DNA of 64,000 bases from Thalassotalea sp. (lineage in GTDB: Bacteria > Pseudomonadota > Gammaproteobacteria > Enterobacterales > Alteromonadaceae): assembly GCA_022448425.1 (NCBI GenBank), contig JAKVCY010000099.1, positions 1-64,000 on the forward strand, given 5' to 3'. The number at the start of each line of letters is the position of its first letter. Within the stretch, counting starts at the first letter, position 1. The position numbers and the translations under genes are program-made. The notes under the pieces are model-generated. The model made no database searches. It was not told the origin of the DNA and was given only the letters and a program-made list of their open reading frames with translations. Of the stretch, positions 1 to 8,311 are shown piece after piece.

Positions 1-49
1 CTTTGCAAAAGTCATCGACATCACAAAATAATTCAACTAGATTCTTCAT
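1..49 (-). CDS. IS982-family transposase, N-terminal fragment (cut by window edge)
   Basis: The minus strand from the ATG at 49 reads MKNLVELFCDVDDFCK and continues out of the window. This is the characteristic start of IS982-family DDE transposases (ELFCDVDDFC). Only 16 codons are visible, so catalytic residues and intactness cannot be judged. The call rests on recognising this conserved N-terminus and on the mobile-element-like flank next to it. Confidence 0.8.
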   Translation of the reverse strand, partial: MKNLVELFCDVDDFCK

Positions 50-139
50 GCCTGTTCCTTGTTAGATTGAATCGTTCTTGGTCGAAAGATCCGATCTAGG
101 AACAGGCATTTAGTTCAATTTCTTAAACGGGATTGGGGT
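1..139 (-). mobile_element. End of an IS982-family insertion sequence
   Basis: Outside the transposase start there is an inverted pair, TGCCTGTTCCT (49-59) and AGGAACAGGCA (98-108), that could form a hairpin across the transposase promoter/leader. Reading toward the transposase, the outer boundary looks like ACCCCAATCCCGTTTAA (revcomp of about 122-138), a plausible terminal inverted repeat. The other end is outside the window, so the exact boundary and any target duplication are inferred. Confidence 0.55.
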
Positions 140-630
140 TACTATATTTATTTTACTACTTTAACTCGTCTGTCAGTCACCTTGTTGCTCGTAATAACAG
201 CTAAAACTGCGGTAACTTTGTTCGGGGACTTTCATGTCGCCGTCTATTATTGATACATCAAATGCTGAATTTCTATTCGGTATAAATGTCGGATAATCAG
301 TCGTTTAGTGTGATTTATCTATTAAATGATGGCGATTCCAACGATTTCAGCTTACTTAATATTTAGGCGTCCGGGGAGCTAAAATAAAAAGTAATCAACT
401 TTTCTCAAAAGCTGCAATGCTTAACAAATCATCTATTCCATATGTCTGTAACTTATCTTCACTAACACGCAATTAAACTCATATTGACGAGCAGTTTCCA
501 TCCGAGCGAGGTATACTCTATAGCTTTTGGAAATACGTGTTCATTCAAACCTGAAACAGCTAAGTACTCGTCGAGTCTAATGGTATTGATAGATGGCACG
601 GAGCATCGAATAGCTAAAGTAGTAAGTTAA
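140..630. other. Intergenic stretch between IS end and PAS gene
   Basis: No open reading frame of credible length and no RNA gene is recognisable here. The sequence is AT-rich and low in obvious repeats. A TTGACG at 484-489 and a TATACT at 512-517 look like promoter hexamers but are 22 bases apart, too far for a standard sigma-70 pair. The PAS gene promoter probably lies within the last 150 bases, but I cannot place it. Confidence 0.4.
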
Positions 631-1044
631 ATGTTAGAACAAATCCTTCGTAAAATTGACGATCAAATTGATCATTATCCTAATAGAGAATCTCTGATTG
701 AGTGGCTAACAGAAGAGTTCAGCCAGTCACCTGTTGGTGTGTTCTTAAAAGATCATGACGAGAACTATGTCTTTGTAAATAATGCATTTGAAACATACGT
801 CGGCATGCCTGCCAATGATGTTCTTGGTAAAAACGATTTTGACTTTATGCGATTAGATGATGCAAGAAGATGTGCCAAAAGTGATATCTTGGCGGTAGAA
901 AAAATGGGTGAACTTTACGAGTCATCTGAACTTGAAAAAGACGCCAATGGAAAGGTCGTTGCTAGTATCACAGTATATAAAAAGGCATTTGATACATCAT
1001 TTGGCAATTTACTGGTTGGTATTTTTAAGCGAGATGAAGAATAG
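631..1044 (+). CDS. Stand-alone PAS domain protein
   Basis: The 137-residue protein is essentially one PAS fold: a short helical lead (about 1-28), then SPVGVFLKDHDENYVFVN with the usual PAS beta-strand pattern, GMPANDVLGKNDFDF, and a C-terminal strand ending LLVGIFKRDEE. No histidine kinase, GGDEF or HTH output domain follows, so it probably acts as a small cytoplasmic sensor or adaptor working through a partner protein. The ligand is unknown. The start has only a weak ribosome site. A bidirectional terminator separates it from the convergent isocitrate dehydrogenase gene. Confidence 0.75.
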   Translation: MLEQILRKIDDQIDHYPNRESLIEWLTEEFSQSPVGVFLKDHDENYVFVNNAFETYVGMPANDVLGKNDFDFMRLDDARRCAKSDILAVEKMGELYESSELEKDANGKVVASITVYKKAFDTSFGNLLVGIFKRDEE

Positions 1045-1116
1045 CTGAGCAAATGATGTGTTAGCGGTTAAGCGAGTATGACTTAATCACTTAACTTTAG
1101 TGATAAGCAGACAATA

Positions 1117-1145
1117 AAAAACCGGCTCATGAGCCGGTGTTTTTA
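1117..1145. terminator. Bidirectional rho-independent terminator
   Basis: ACCGGCTCATGAGCCGGT at 1121-1138 is a perfect palindromic stem preceded by a run of A and followed by a run of T. It can therefore stop transcription from both the PAS gene (plus) and the isocitrate dehydrogenase gene (minus). Confidence 0.85.
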
Positions 1146-1217
1146 CGTCTTAAATCTTTGTATGTGTTTTCAATCGTTACTATGGAAAATAACTATGGGA
1201 ACACAAATTGAATTGGC

Positions 1218-2225
1218 TTATAAGCGCTCTAATACTGCGTCAGTGAAGTCAGTTGTACCGTGCTCACCACCTAAGTCGCGAGTTGTGCGGTCGCCTGATT
1301 CAATTACATCTGAAATAGCTTTACGGATTGCGTCTGCTTTGTCACCCATTTCTAGGTATTCAAGCATTTGAATCGCTGCAAGAATTACAGATGTTGGGTT
1401 TGCAAGGTTCTTACCAGCGATGTCTGGAGCACTACCGTGAACTGCTTCAAAGATTGCACAGTCTTTACCTATGTTTGCGCCAGGTGCCATACCTAAACCA
1501 CCAACTAAACCTGCACATAGGTCTGATAAGATGTCACCGAATAGGTTAGTTGTCACGATAACGTCGAATTGCTCTGGGTTCATTACTAACTGCATACAAC
1601 AGTTATCAACGATCATCTCTGCAGATTCGATATCTGGGTAACGCTCACCAACTTCACGTGCAACTTTCAAGAATAAGCCAGAAGTTGATTTTAAGATGTT
1701 AGCTTTGTGAACAGCGGTAACTTTCTTACGACCTTCTTTACGTGCAGTCTCGTATGCGAATTCAACGATACGCTCAGCACCTTCACGCGTAATTAAGCTC
1801 ATTGCTTCTGCTTGGCCGCCGTCTTCAGAAACGGTTTGACCTAAGCCAGAGTACATACCTTGCGTGTTTTCACGGATAGTAATGATATCGATATTTTCGT
1901 AACGAGCTTTAGTACCTTTGAAAGAACGTACAGGGCGCAAGTTAGCGTAAAGTTGGAACTGCTTACGAAGTGTTACGTTAATTGACGTGAAACCTTCACC
2001 TACTGGTGTAGTTAATGGGCCTTTTAACGTAATTTTGTTCTTTTTGATAAGTTCTAGTGTCTCTTCTGGCACTAGTTCACCATGCTTTTCTAGGGCTACT
2101 AGACCTGCATCAGCGAATTCATATTCGAAATCACAGCCAGCTTTGTCTAAAACTTTTAGCGTTGCGTCAATGATATCTGGACCGATACCGTCACCAGGGA
2201 TTACTGTGATAGTTTGCTTAGCCAT
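1218..2225 (-). CDS. Isocitrate dehydrogenase, NAD-dependent type
   Basis: This 335-residue member of the isocitrate/isopropylmalate dehydrogenase family oxidatively decarboxylates isocitrate to 2-oxoglutarate in the TCA cycle. Visible features are the N-terminal VIPGDGIGP, substrate-binding S81, R87 and R97 (SINVTLRKQF, NLRP), R118 (TIREN), Y125 and K174, the metal ligands D207, D231 and D235, and the nucleotide loop HGSAPDIAGKNLANP (263-277). An acidic D268 in that loop fits NAD rather than NADP use. The length is that of the short bacterial/mitochondrial-like NAD enzymes, not the 416-residue E. coli Icd. Isopropylmalate or homoisocitrate dehydrogenase are the alternatives, but S81 with NVTLRKQFQLYANLRP favours isocitrate. 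Confidence 0.85.
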   Translation of the reverse strand: MAKQTITVIPGDGIGPDIIDATLKVLDKAGCDFEYEFADAGLVALEKHGELVPEETLELIKKNKITLKGPLTTPVGEGFTSINVTLRKQFQLYANLRPVRSFKGTKARYENIDIITIRENTQGMYSGLGQTVSEDGGQAEAMSLITREGAERIVEFAYETARKEGRKKVTAVHKANILKSTSGLFLKVAREVGERYPDIESAEMIVDNCCMQLVMNPEQFDVIVTTNLFGDILSDLCAGLVGGLGMAPGANIGKDCAIFEAVHGSAPDIAGKNLANPTSVILAAIQMLEYLEMGDKADAIRKAISDVIESGDRTTRDLGGEHGTTDFTDAVLERL

Positions 2226-2415
2226 TTATGTTACCTATTAAAAATTTAAAGTAGGAGTTTTCAAAGCATAGTAGATATCTCAAAAGATAACTGGATCTAC
2301 CTGCTTGGAAAAAGTGGGCGCTTTATACCATGACTATGGTGTGTAAGCCAGTGGAAAAACTTTCAGAAAAGCTTACAGGCTGAATGTGGTAAGCAAAAGT
2401 AGACTAAAGTCTGAT

Positions 2416-2450
2416 AGTTGCGCCAGTCTAGTTAGTAAAGTAGCGCAACT
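2416..2450. other. Inverted repeat (hairpin)
   Basis: AGTTGCGC (2416-2423) and GCGCAACT (2443-2450) form a perfect 8-bp stem with a 19-base loop. It sits beyond the 3' end of the minus-strand DUF3192-like gene and upstream of the isocitrate dehydrogenase gene. There is no clear U-run on either strand, so a terminator role is uncertain. Confidence 0.4.
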
Positions 2451-2492
2451 TTATAGGGAAGAGAGTGATGTTAGCAGGAAATCAATATCTGC

Positions 2493-2879
2493 TTACAACG
2501 GCTTCATTTGTGTAAATTGCTCGTAAGCAATGTTGCCTATAGCCGTTAATTGTCCGTCGGTAAAAAGCAATGGCGTGCATTCTTCCTGCGTAGTAATACC
2601 GTCGGATTTAACATGCTGTGTACGGTAGAACATCACCTGGTAGTTCGTGCCATCGACTTTTTTTGCTTCAGTTATGTCAGGGCTGCCAAGAGATTTTAAA
2701 GCCTGTTCAAAGGTAAATTCGTCCAATTTTAATTTGGCAATATACTGTCGGTTAAACGCCTCTCTGTCTTCCCATTTCATGTTAGCAGGGTTGTCGTCGT
2801 AAAAATTGACCACTAAGAGTACGAATACGCCGTAAGCGGCTAACGCCAATAAAATGCGAAAAATAACTTTTTTGTTCAT
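2493..2879 (-). CDS. DUF3192-like membrane-anchored protein
   Basis: From the ATG at 2879 the protein has a charged N-terminus (MNKKVIFR), one hydrophobic segment (LLALAAYGVFVLLVV) and a soluble domain of about 90 residues. The domain closely resembles the lipoprotein at 10,455-10,823: both share the pattern FYRT-SDGITT-ECTPLLF with a conserved cysteine and a preceding beta-strand. The frame is open to an upstream ATG at 2936 adding 19 residues, but that start has no ribosome site and would bury the membrane anchor, so I prefer 2879. It is probably envelope-anchored by its N-terminal helix. The function of the family is unknown. Confidence 0.75.
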   Translation of the reverse strand: MNKKVIFRILLALAAYGVFVLLVVNFYDDNPANMKWEDREAFNRQYIAKLKLDEFTFEQALKSLGSPDITEAKKVDGTNYQVMFYRTQHVKSDGITTQEECTPLLFTDGQLTAIGNIAYEQFTQMKPL

Positions 2880-3025
2880 CTTCTTTTCAATATTGTTCAA
2901 GTATTGAATCAACTGCTGGTTAGCATACCGATTCATATCGCTTATTTAAATAGGGTTGGGGGTATTTGATACGGCCAACTCAACCTTGTTTGTTATTCTT
3001 TGTTTCCATCGTGCTAAGGATAGCA

Positions 3026-3829
3026 TCAGCCTTGTTGCAGCCGTATATCTTTTAAATTAAAGCCTAGAGGGATGTTTTGCTTTAATGTTAATAACTGGTG
3101 ACTTAGCTTAAGCATGTCTTTACCTTGCTCAAGTTTGTCTTTTACCGACGACTTCAATTTATCTGCGGCAAGAATCGCATTGATAGAACCATAGGTATTT
3201 ATGAGCTCGGCAGCGGTAATTTGTCCAATGCCAGCAACACCAGGGATCTTATTAGTCGAATCGCCTGTCAGCGCCCATAAGTCAATGAGCTGACTTGAGC
3301 GAACGCTGAATTTGTCGTGAATATAGGTATCGTCTAAATAGCGACGATTAAAGTAGTCGTAAACTTGGATGTTCTCGTTAATCAAGGATAAGAAACATTT
3401 GTCTGTTGAGATAATGGTGACATTCTGATTCCTTAATGCCACTTTCACCGCCAATGTCGCAATAACATCGTCGGCCTCATCCTCGTCAGGCTCTATCGAG
3501 TCAACGTGTTGCTTGAGAAACTCATCTTGAATTTCATTCAGCTTATTCGCCAAATGCTCAGGCATTTTCTTGCGCCCTTTTTTATAGTCAGGGTACAAAG
3601 CATAACGCCAACAAGGCGCTTCACTGTCAAAGACAGCAAGCGCATGGGTCGGGTTTAACATTTCCAAAATATTGGTAAGCGCCTGACCACATGCTTTTGA
3701 TGTGTTGTGCAACACCTGTGCTTTGGTATTTTCTGCCAACTCATTGTTGAGCAAAAAAGGCCGTTCTTGAACGGCGTATATTCTTCTGATGAGGTTAAGC
3801 GCATCAATCAATACAACGTGTGCTGTCAT
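3026..3829 (-). CDS. xni: Flap endonuclease Xni (exonuclease IX)
   Basis: This is a 5'-nuclease-family protein of 267 residues, matching the free-standing Xni/YgdG rather than the N-terminal domain of DNA polymerase I. Family landmarks are DYKKGRKKMP (81-90), the acidic metal cluster EDEADD (116-121) and the helix-hairpin-helix region TGDSTNKIPGVAGIG (188-202). It cleaves 5' flaps in DNA during replication and repair. It lies immediately downstream of ppnN on the same strand with a 23-base gap, as a likely two-gene unit. The same two genes are near neighbours in E. coli (ygdG, ygdH). Confidence 0.93.
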   Translation of the reverse strand: MTAHVVLIDALNLIRRIYAVQERPFLLNNELAENTKAQVLHNTSKACGQALTNILEMLNPTHALAVFDSEAPCWRYALYPDYKKGRKKMPEHLANKLNEIQDEFLKQHVDSIEPDEDEADDVIATLAVKVALRNQNVTIISTDKCFLSLINENIQVYDYFNRRYLDDTYIHDKFSVRSSQLIDLWALTGDSTNKIPGVAGIGQITAAELINTYGSINAILAADKLKSSVKDKLEQGKDMLKLSHQLLTLKQNIPLGFNLKDIRLQQG

Positions 3830-3852
3830 TTAACCTTCGCCTTCATGTCACT

Positions 3853-5211
3853 TTAGCCTTTTGATATTTGGTAGCAGGGCACATACTTACTTCCTGGCAA
3901 CTTCATGCGCTGTTGATCAACAAAAGATGCAAGCAGCTTATCCATTAATGCCATAATTTTTTCTTCACCAGAAATAATAAAAGGCCCGTGCTCTCTGATC
4001 GCTTTGATACCGTTGGATTTCACATTACCTGCGACGATCCCTGAAAAAATACGGCGTAAATTAGCGGCCAGCTTTGCAGTGTCCATATCACTCTTGACCA
4101 CTAAGTTTGCCATGTTTTCATGGCTAGGTTCAAATGGTTGTTGAAAATCAGGTTCAATTGCTAAGGTCCAGTTGAAATGAAACGAGTCACCGCTTGCTTT
4201 TCGGTGCTCAAGTGTTTGTGATAACTGTGATTTTAAGGTTTGAGCAACTAGCTCTGCGTCATCAATAATGATCTTATAGAACTTACGTGCTTCTTCGCCT
4301 AAAGTTTCACGAATAAAGGCATCTATTCCTAAAAAGTACTCTGCACTTTCTTTTGGTCCCGTAAGAATAATAGGCAGTACTTGATCCTGGTTTTTTTGAT
4401 TAAGCATGATGCCTAAAATATAAAGAAACTCTTCAGCGGTGCCAGCGCCACCGGGAAATATGATCAAACCATGAGAAATTCGCACGAACGCTTCTAAGCG
4501 CTTCTCGATATCTGGCATGATAATCAGTTCATTAACGATTGGATTTGGTGGCTCGGCAGCGATAATGCTTGGCTCAGTAAGACCTATATAGCGTCCATCT
4601 TTTATACGCTGTTTTGCATGGCCAATTGTTGCCCCTTTCATTGGGCCTTTCATGGCACCTGGGCCGCAGCCTGTGCATATGTTAAAACCGCGAAGTCCAA
4701 GCTGATAACCGACTTCCTTCGTGTATTTGTATTCGGTGGTATTAATTGAATGGCCGCCCCAACAAGTTATTAAGCTTGGCTCACTCTCTGGCAATATTGC
4801 ATCCGCATTGCGCAATATATCGAAAACGATGTCTGTAGTTGTGTCTGAGTCGGCTGAAGATTGTTGATAGTCGAGTTCGTATTTGTCGTTAATAAACAAG
4901 ATATCGCGCAGTACGGCAGATAAGTGCTCGCGGATACCGCGTATTATTTTGCCATCGACAAATGCATCTTGTGGTGGATTAATAAGATCCAATTTCACGC
5001 CTCGCTCACGGCGCAACACTTTAATCTGAAAATCTCTGAATTGTTGATAAATTTCTTCAGCATCGTCGGTGTGGCTGCCGACGTTTAGTACCGCCAAAGA
5101 GCAGTTGCGATAGAGTTGAAATAGCTTGCTACCTGCAGATTCTTCTAATTGTTCAACTTCCGTTTGAGACAGCAAATTCATATTGCCGACAGGGTTTACT
5201 TGTACTTCCAT
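3853..5211 (-). CDS. ppnN: Nucleotide 5'-monophosphate nucleosidase PpnN (YgdH)
   Basis: This 452-residue LOG-family (lysine-decarboxylase-like fold) enzyme hydrolyses nucleoside monophosphates to free base and ribose 5-phosphate. In E. coli it is stimulated by (p)ppGpp during the stringent response. The central nucleotide/phosphate motifs are clear: GCGPGAMKG (181-189) and PGGAGTAEE (253-261). Flanking N- and C-terminal domains give the full PpnN length rather than the roughly 190 residues of LOG cytokinin-type enzymes. It is cotranscribed with xni downstream. A MITE-like repeat lies just upstream, so its promoter may be affected by that insertion. Confidence 0.92.
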   Translation of the reverse strand: MEVQVNPVGNMNLLSQTEVEQLEESAGSKLFQLYRNCSLAVLNVGSHTDDAEEIYQQFRDFQIKVLRRERGVKLDLINPPQDAFVDGKIIRGIREHLSAVLRDILFINDKYELDYQQSSADSDTTTDIVFDILRNADAILPESEPSLITCWGGHSINTTEYKYTKEVGYQLGLRGFNICTGCGPGAMKGPMKGATIGHAKQRIKDGRYIGLTEPSIIAAEPPNPIVNELIIMPDIEKRLEAFVRISHGLIIFPGGAGTAEEFLYILGIMLNQKNQDQVLPIILTGPKESAEYFLGIDAFIRETLGEEARKFYKIIIDDAELVAQTLKSQLSQTLEHRKASGDSFHFNWTLAIEPDFQQPFEPSHENMANLVVKSDMDTAKLAANLRRIFSGIVAGNVKSNGIKAIREHGPFIISGEEKIMALMDKLLASFVDQQRMKLPGSKYVPCYQISKG

Positions 5212-5276
5212 TCGAATTCCCCTTTCTAGATGTTTTTATGACTAAGTTACTGCTTTTCCTTTAATAATAGTTGAAA

Positions 5277-5645
5277 TTAGGGCGTGTTGAAATTTCGAGA
5301 TTGTTTTTGCAGCAATTAATGATGTTTTTATACAAGGCAGAGCTTATGCCGTGTGGTTATTCCACAGAAATAAGCGATAAAGACTTTGTGCTCCTGCAAA
5401 GTCACCTTACCCTACATCCTTGTAGGGCAACGCAGTAGAAAGACATCATAAATGCTGTCCTAAGTATGTAGTAAAAGGGATTCGTTTAAATGCATTTTTC
5501 TCATTGATGCAGGTACTAAGATTATGCAGGAGCATAATAATCGGTGCTTGCTCTATGCGTAGAATAACTATGCTATCACAAGTGCCGCGATAAAAACGCA
5601 TTTAATTCGAACAAAATTCAACCCTGAAAGCTTAACACGCCCTAA
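5277..5645 (-). repeat. MITE-like non-coding repeat, copy 1
   Basis: This 369-bp element has perfect 12-bp terminal inverted repeats TTAGGGCGTGTT (5277-5288) and AACACGCCCTAA (5634-5645), the outer TTA/TAA possibly being the duplicated target. It has no open reading frame. It is the reverse complement, with scattered differences, of the element at 19,998-20,379. Inside are hairpins CCCTACA-TCCT-TGTAGGG (5410-5427) and ATTATGC-AGGA-GCATAAT (5521-5538). A further distant 10-bp inverted pair is TGCTCCTGCA (5389-5398) and TGCAGGAGCA (from 5525). It fits a non-autonomous transposon mobilised in trans by an unidentified transposase. Confidence 0.8.
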
Positions 5646-5717
5646 GGAAGCCGTAATTTCCCTTTTTGTTAGCAAAGGTTAATGCTAATTTTTATATTAA
5701 GTGAAGTTTGATGTGGT

Positions 5718-6203
5718 TTACTCTGCGTAGATAACTCGATTTTTACCTTCATGTTTGGCTTTATACAATGCTTGATCTGCGCGTTCAAAAGCTTGATGCA
5801 CTTTGTCATTGTCTTTTATGTGGGTAGCACCGATAGAGGTGCTGATATTGACCTTTTTATTTTTAAATTTAAAGGGGAGTTTTGACACCTGAACGCGCAG
5901 CTCATCAAGCGCTAACATCACGGCCCCGTAATCTAAACCCTCGAATACGAGGATAAACTCTTCACCACCATATCTAGCGATAAATGCAGATTCGCCCAGT
6001 GTTTTGCTTAAAGTAGAGGCGATTACCTGTAAGGTTTTATCACCTGCTGAATGGCCGAAAGTATCATTAATAGATTTAAAGTCGTCAAGGTCTATCACTG
6101 CAATTGCTAGGTCAAAGGGCTTATGGGCAAAGCGGACCATAGCTTTTGTCATGTACTCTTCAAATGCGGCGCGATTGTTGAGCTTAGTTAGCGCGTCTTG
6201 CAT
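5718..6203 (-). CDS. GGDEF diguanylate cyclase domain (probably the remnant of a larger protein)
   Basis: The 161-residue product is a complete GGDEF domain. It starts at DALTKLNNR, carries the metal/GTP aspartate region VIDLDDFKSINDTFGHSAGD (36-55) and the active-site GGEEF (79-83), and ends ADQALYKAKHEGKN. It would make cyclic-di-GMP from two GTP. There is no RxxD inhibitory site just before GGEEF. No sensor domain is attached: the ATG lies inside what is normally a coiled-coil linker, and linker-like sequence continues upstream in shifted frames (see the next entry). It may still be expressed as a lone catalytic domain, although isolated GGDEF domains often need dimerisation input. Confidence 0.8.
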   Translation of the reverse strand: MQDALTKLNNRAAFEEYMTKAMVRFAHKPFDLAIAVIDLDDFKSINDTFGHSAGDKTLQVIASTLSKTLGESAFIARYGGEEFILVFEGLDYGAVMLALDELRVQVSKLPFKFKNKKVNISTSIGATHIKDNDKVHQAFERADQALYKAKHEGKNRVIYAE

Positions 6204-6310
6204 GCTTTTCTTCTGCTGCTCAATTAGACGCTTTTCAAAGCTTTGACTTTACTTTCAACGCCTTAACTTGATTCGTGAATGAGCTTTGGTTGCGACTTTA
6301 ACGAACTCTT
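5718..6310 (-). pseudogene. Candidate frameshifted GGDEF signalling gene (5' part decayed)
   Basis: Upstream of the GGDEF start the minus strand encodes coiled-coil-like pieces in three successive frames: FVKVATKAHS (about 6310-6275), FTNQVKALKVKSK (about 6278-6243) and FEKRLIEQQKKS (about 6239-6204, in frame with GGDEF). Joined, they would make a typical helical linker leading into DALTKLNNR. This suggests two small frameshifts and loss of the sensor part further upstream. The fragments are short, so the reconstruction is an inference. Confidence 0.45.
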
Positions 6311-6440
6311 ATCTCAATAATAGCCAATAAAACCCGCTTTCTACTATCGTAACTGAATAAAAGTATCGTTACTCAACCGAATCATCAATGAAAATTGTAT
6401 ACCAAACAGGTAGAATAAAAGTAACTGCCAATAAATTGAT

Positions 6441-8240
6441 ATGAAAATTTCTATGCAATTGATAACCCGAAAGTTTTCTACTGCTACTTTAGCACTTTCT
6501 ACACTCTTTAGTTCATCTGTTTTTGCCGATGTTCGCGTAAATATTGATTTGACACAAGCTGAACACCATTACGCCATGGTGGAAATGACCCTGCCTAAAA
6601 CGGAACAGCAATCTATTGATTTAAAATTACCAACTTGGCGCACAGGTCGGTACGAAATTTTGAATTTGGCAAATGGTATTCGTGAGTTCGCTGTCGAAGA
6701 TAAGGATCTACAATGGCGAAAAATAGATAAAGACACATGGCGTATTCAAGGTGATTTATCTGATGGTGTTGAGGTGAGCTATCAAGTTTACGCTAATCAA
6801 TTGCCACTTCGTTCACGCCATGTGGACGATAGCCACGCTTTCATCGATGCCTCAGGCGTTATCATGTACACCGATGAAACTCGCGACGACAAGTATGTGG
6901 TCCAGTTAAAGACGCCACGAAAATGGCGCAGTGTCTCTGGACTGCCAACAGGGCGCAACAAACATCAGTTTATTGCCAGTGATTATGATGTCTTAGTCGA
7001 TTCTCCGATTGAAACGGGTATCAACGAATTTTATGAATTTGAAGTCGATGGCATCGATTACGAGTTAGTGATTTGGGGGAAAGGTAATTACGACAGTAAA
7101 CAAATGCTTGCTGACTTAAAGGTATTAGTTGCTCAGGGTAATACGATTTGGTCCGATTACCCATTCAAGCGTTACGTTTTTATGGTACATGCAACGTCTG
7201 GTGTTCGCGGTGCGACAGAACACTTAAATTCAACGATTATTCAACGCGACCGCTACACATTCTCTACTCGTAAAGACTATTTGAGTTTCCTAGGCACAGC
7301 AGCTCATGAATTTGTACATACGTGGAACGTAAAGCAATATCGCCCAGAGGGCATGGTGCCGTACGACTATCAAGGTGAGAATTACACGAACTTGTTATGG
7401 TTGGCGGAGGGCTCTACTAGTTATCTACAAAACCAGTTATTGATGCGTGGTGAGTTGATGACTGCGAAAGAGTGGATGGAAGTGTTGGCTACTCGTATTA
7501 ATAGCTACGAACGTAAACCCGGGCGTGATGCACAGTCTGTAGCAGAAGCGAGTTTTGACAAGTGGATTAGTGAAGGTGGTGACTATGATCGAAATCATAG
7601 TGTTAATATTTATTCGGAAGGTTTCCTTGTCTCATGGATGCTAGATATTGATATTCTTGATAAAACCTCTCTAGCTAAAAGCTACCGTAATGTTCATCAA
7701 GAGCTTTACCAACACTACAGCATTCCAAAGTCGTTTAACGACCAAGATGTACAGGATATCTTGAAGAAGGTCACTGGTGCTGATTACAACGATTGGTGGC
7801 AAACGAATGTTGATGGTTATGCTAAGCCAGACTTTAATGCATTGCTTGCAAAAGCTGGTTTAATGATGACTTATGGTAATGACGGTAAGAAGAAAGCTTG
7901 GACAGGCATCAGTAGCAAGCGACATGCCAGTGGCTTGCTAATCACGGCAGTGGAAAAAGGTAGCCCAGCATGGGACTCTGGTTTTACAACTGGTGACATT
8001 ATTGTAGCGATTGATGGTCTGCGTATGGCTGACAGTGATTTAACAAAGCGTTTGACTAACTTTAAGCCTGACGACAACATTAAGATGACTTTCTTCCGTA
8101 GGGATCAGTTAATGACTAAAAAGGTCAAGTTAGCTGCAATGCCAAATGGCAAGTTAAAAGTTAAGCCATTACAGAATGCTACCGATCAACAAAAAGCGTT
8201 ATTTACAGAGTGGACCGGACTCGCTTTTCCTGAAAAATAA
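6441..8240 (+). CDS. M61-family (glycyl aminopeptidase-like) metallopeptidase with PDZ domain
   Basis: The 599-residue precursor begins with a signal peptide (cleavage likely after SSSVFA, about residue 29), so it acts in the periplasm or envelope. The zinc site is HEFVH (H289, E290, H293) with the third ligand E323 in WLAEGST, the M61 layout. An N-terminal beta domain (about 30-200) precedes it and a C-terminal PDZ domain (about 480-570, GLLITAVEKGSPAWDSGFTTGD) follows. The family cleaves N-terminal residues from peptides. It is a single gene ended by a strong terminator. The second methionine (MQLITRK) is an alternative start that keeps the signal peptide. Confidence 0.9.
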   Translation: MKISMQLITRKFSTATLALSTLFSSSVFADVRVNIDLTQAEHHYAMVEMTLPKTEQQSIDLKLPTWRTGRYEILNLANGIREFAVEDKDLQWRKIDKDTWRIQGDLSDGVEVSYQVYANQLPLRSRHVDDSHAFIDASGVIMYTDETRDDKYVVQLKTPRKWRSVSGLPTGRNKHQFIASDYDVLVDSPIETGINEFYEFEVDGIDYELVIWGKGNYDSKQMLADLKVLVAQGNTIWSDYPFKRYVFMVHATSGVRGATEHLNSTIIQRDRYTFSTRKDYLSFLGTAAHEFVHTWNVKQYRPEGMVPYDYQGENYTNLLWLAEGSTSYLQNQLLMRGELMTAKEWMEVLATRINSYERKPGRDAQSVAEASFDKWISEGGDYDRNHSVNIYSEGFLVSWMLDIDILDKTSLAKSYRNVHQELYQHYSIPKSFNDQDVQDILKKVTGADYNDWWQTNVDGYAKPDFNALLAKAGLMMTYGNDGKKKAWTGISSKRHASGLLITAVEKGSPAWDSGFTTGDIIVAIDGLRMADSDLTKRLTNFKPDDNIKMTFFRRDQLMTKKVKLAAMPNGKLKVKPLQNATDQQKALFTEWTGLAFPEK

Positions 8241-8264
8241 ATAAGCTCTTTAACAAAGCAAAAT

Positions 8265-8292
8265 AAAAAAGCGCCAAATGGCGCTTTTTTAT
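8265..8292. terminator. Rho-independent terminator after the M61 peptidase
   Basis: GCGCC-AAAT-GGCGC at 8271-8284, with an A-run before and a T-run after, forms a bidirectional terminator between the M61 peptidase (plus) and queF (minus). Confidence 0.88.
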
Positions 8293-8311
8293 TATCTTCC
8301 TAAATTCTTTT

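Noticed and set aside
481-520. Sigma-70 promoter for the PAS gene
   Set aside because: The -35-like TTGACG and -10-like TATACT are 22 bases apart, and neither pairs with a better partner.
5212-5717. Possible CRISPR or tRNA-like structure in the gap upstream of ppnN
   Set aside because: The hairpins are single, not spaced direct repeats, and no tRNA cloverleaf can be drawn. The terminal inverted repeats and second copy fit a MITE.
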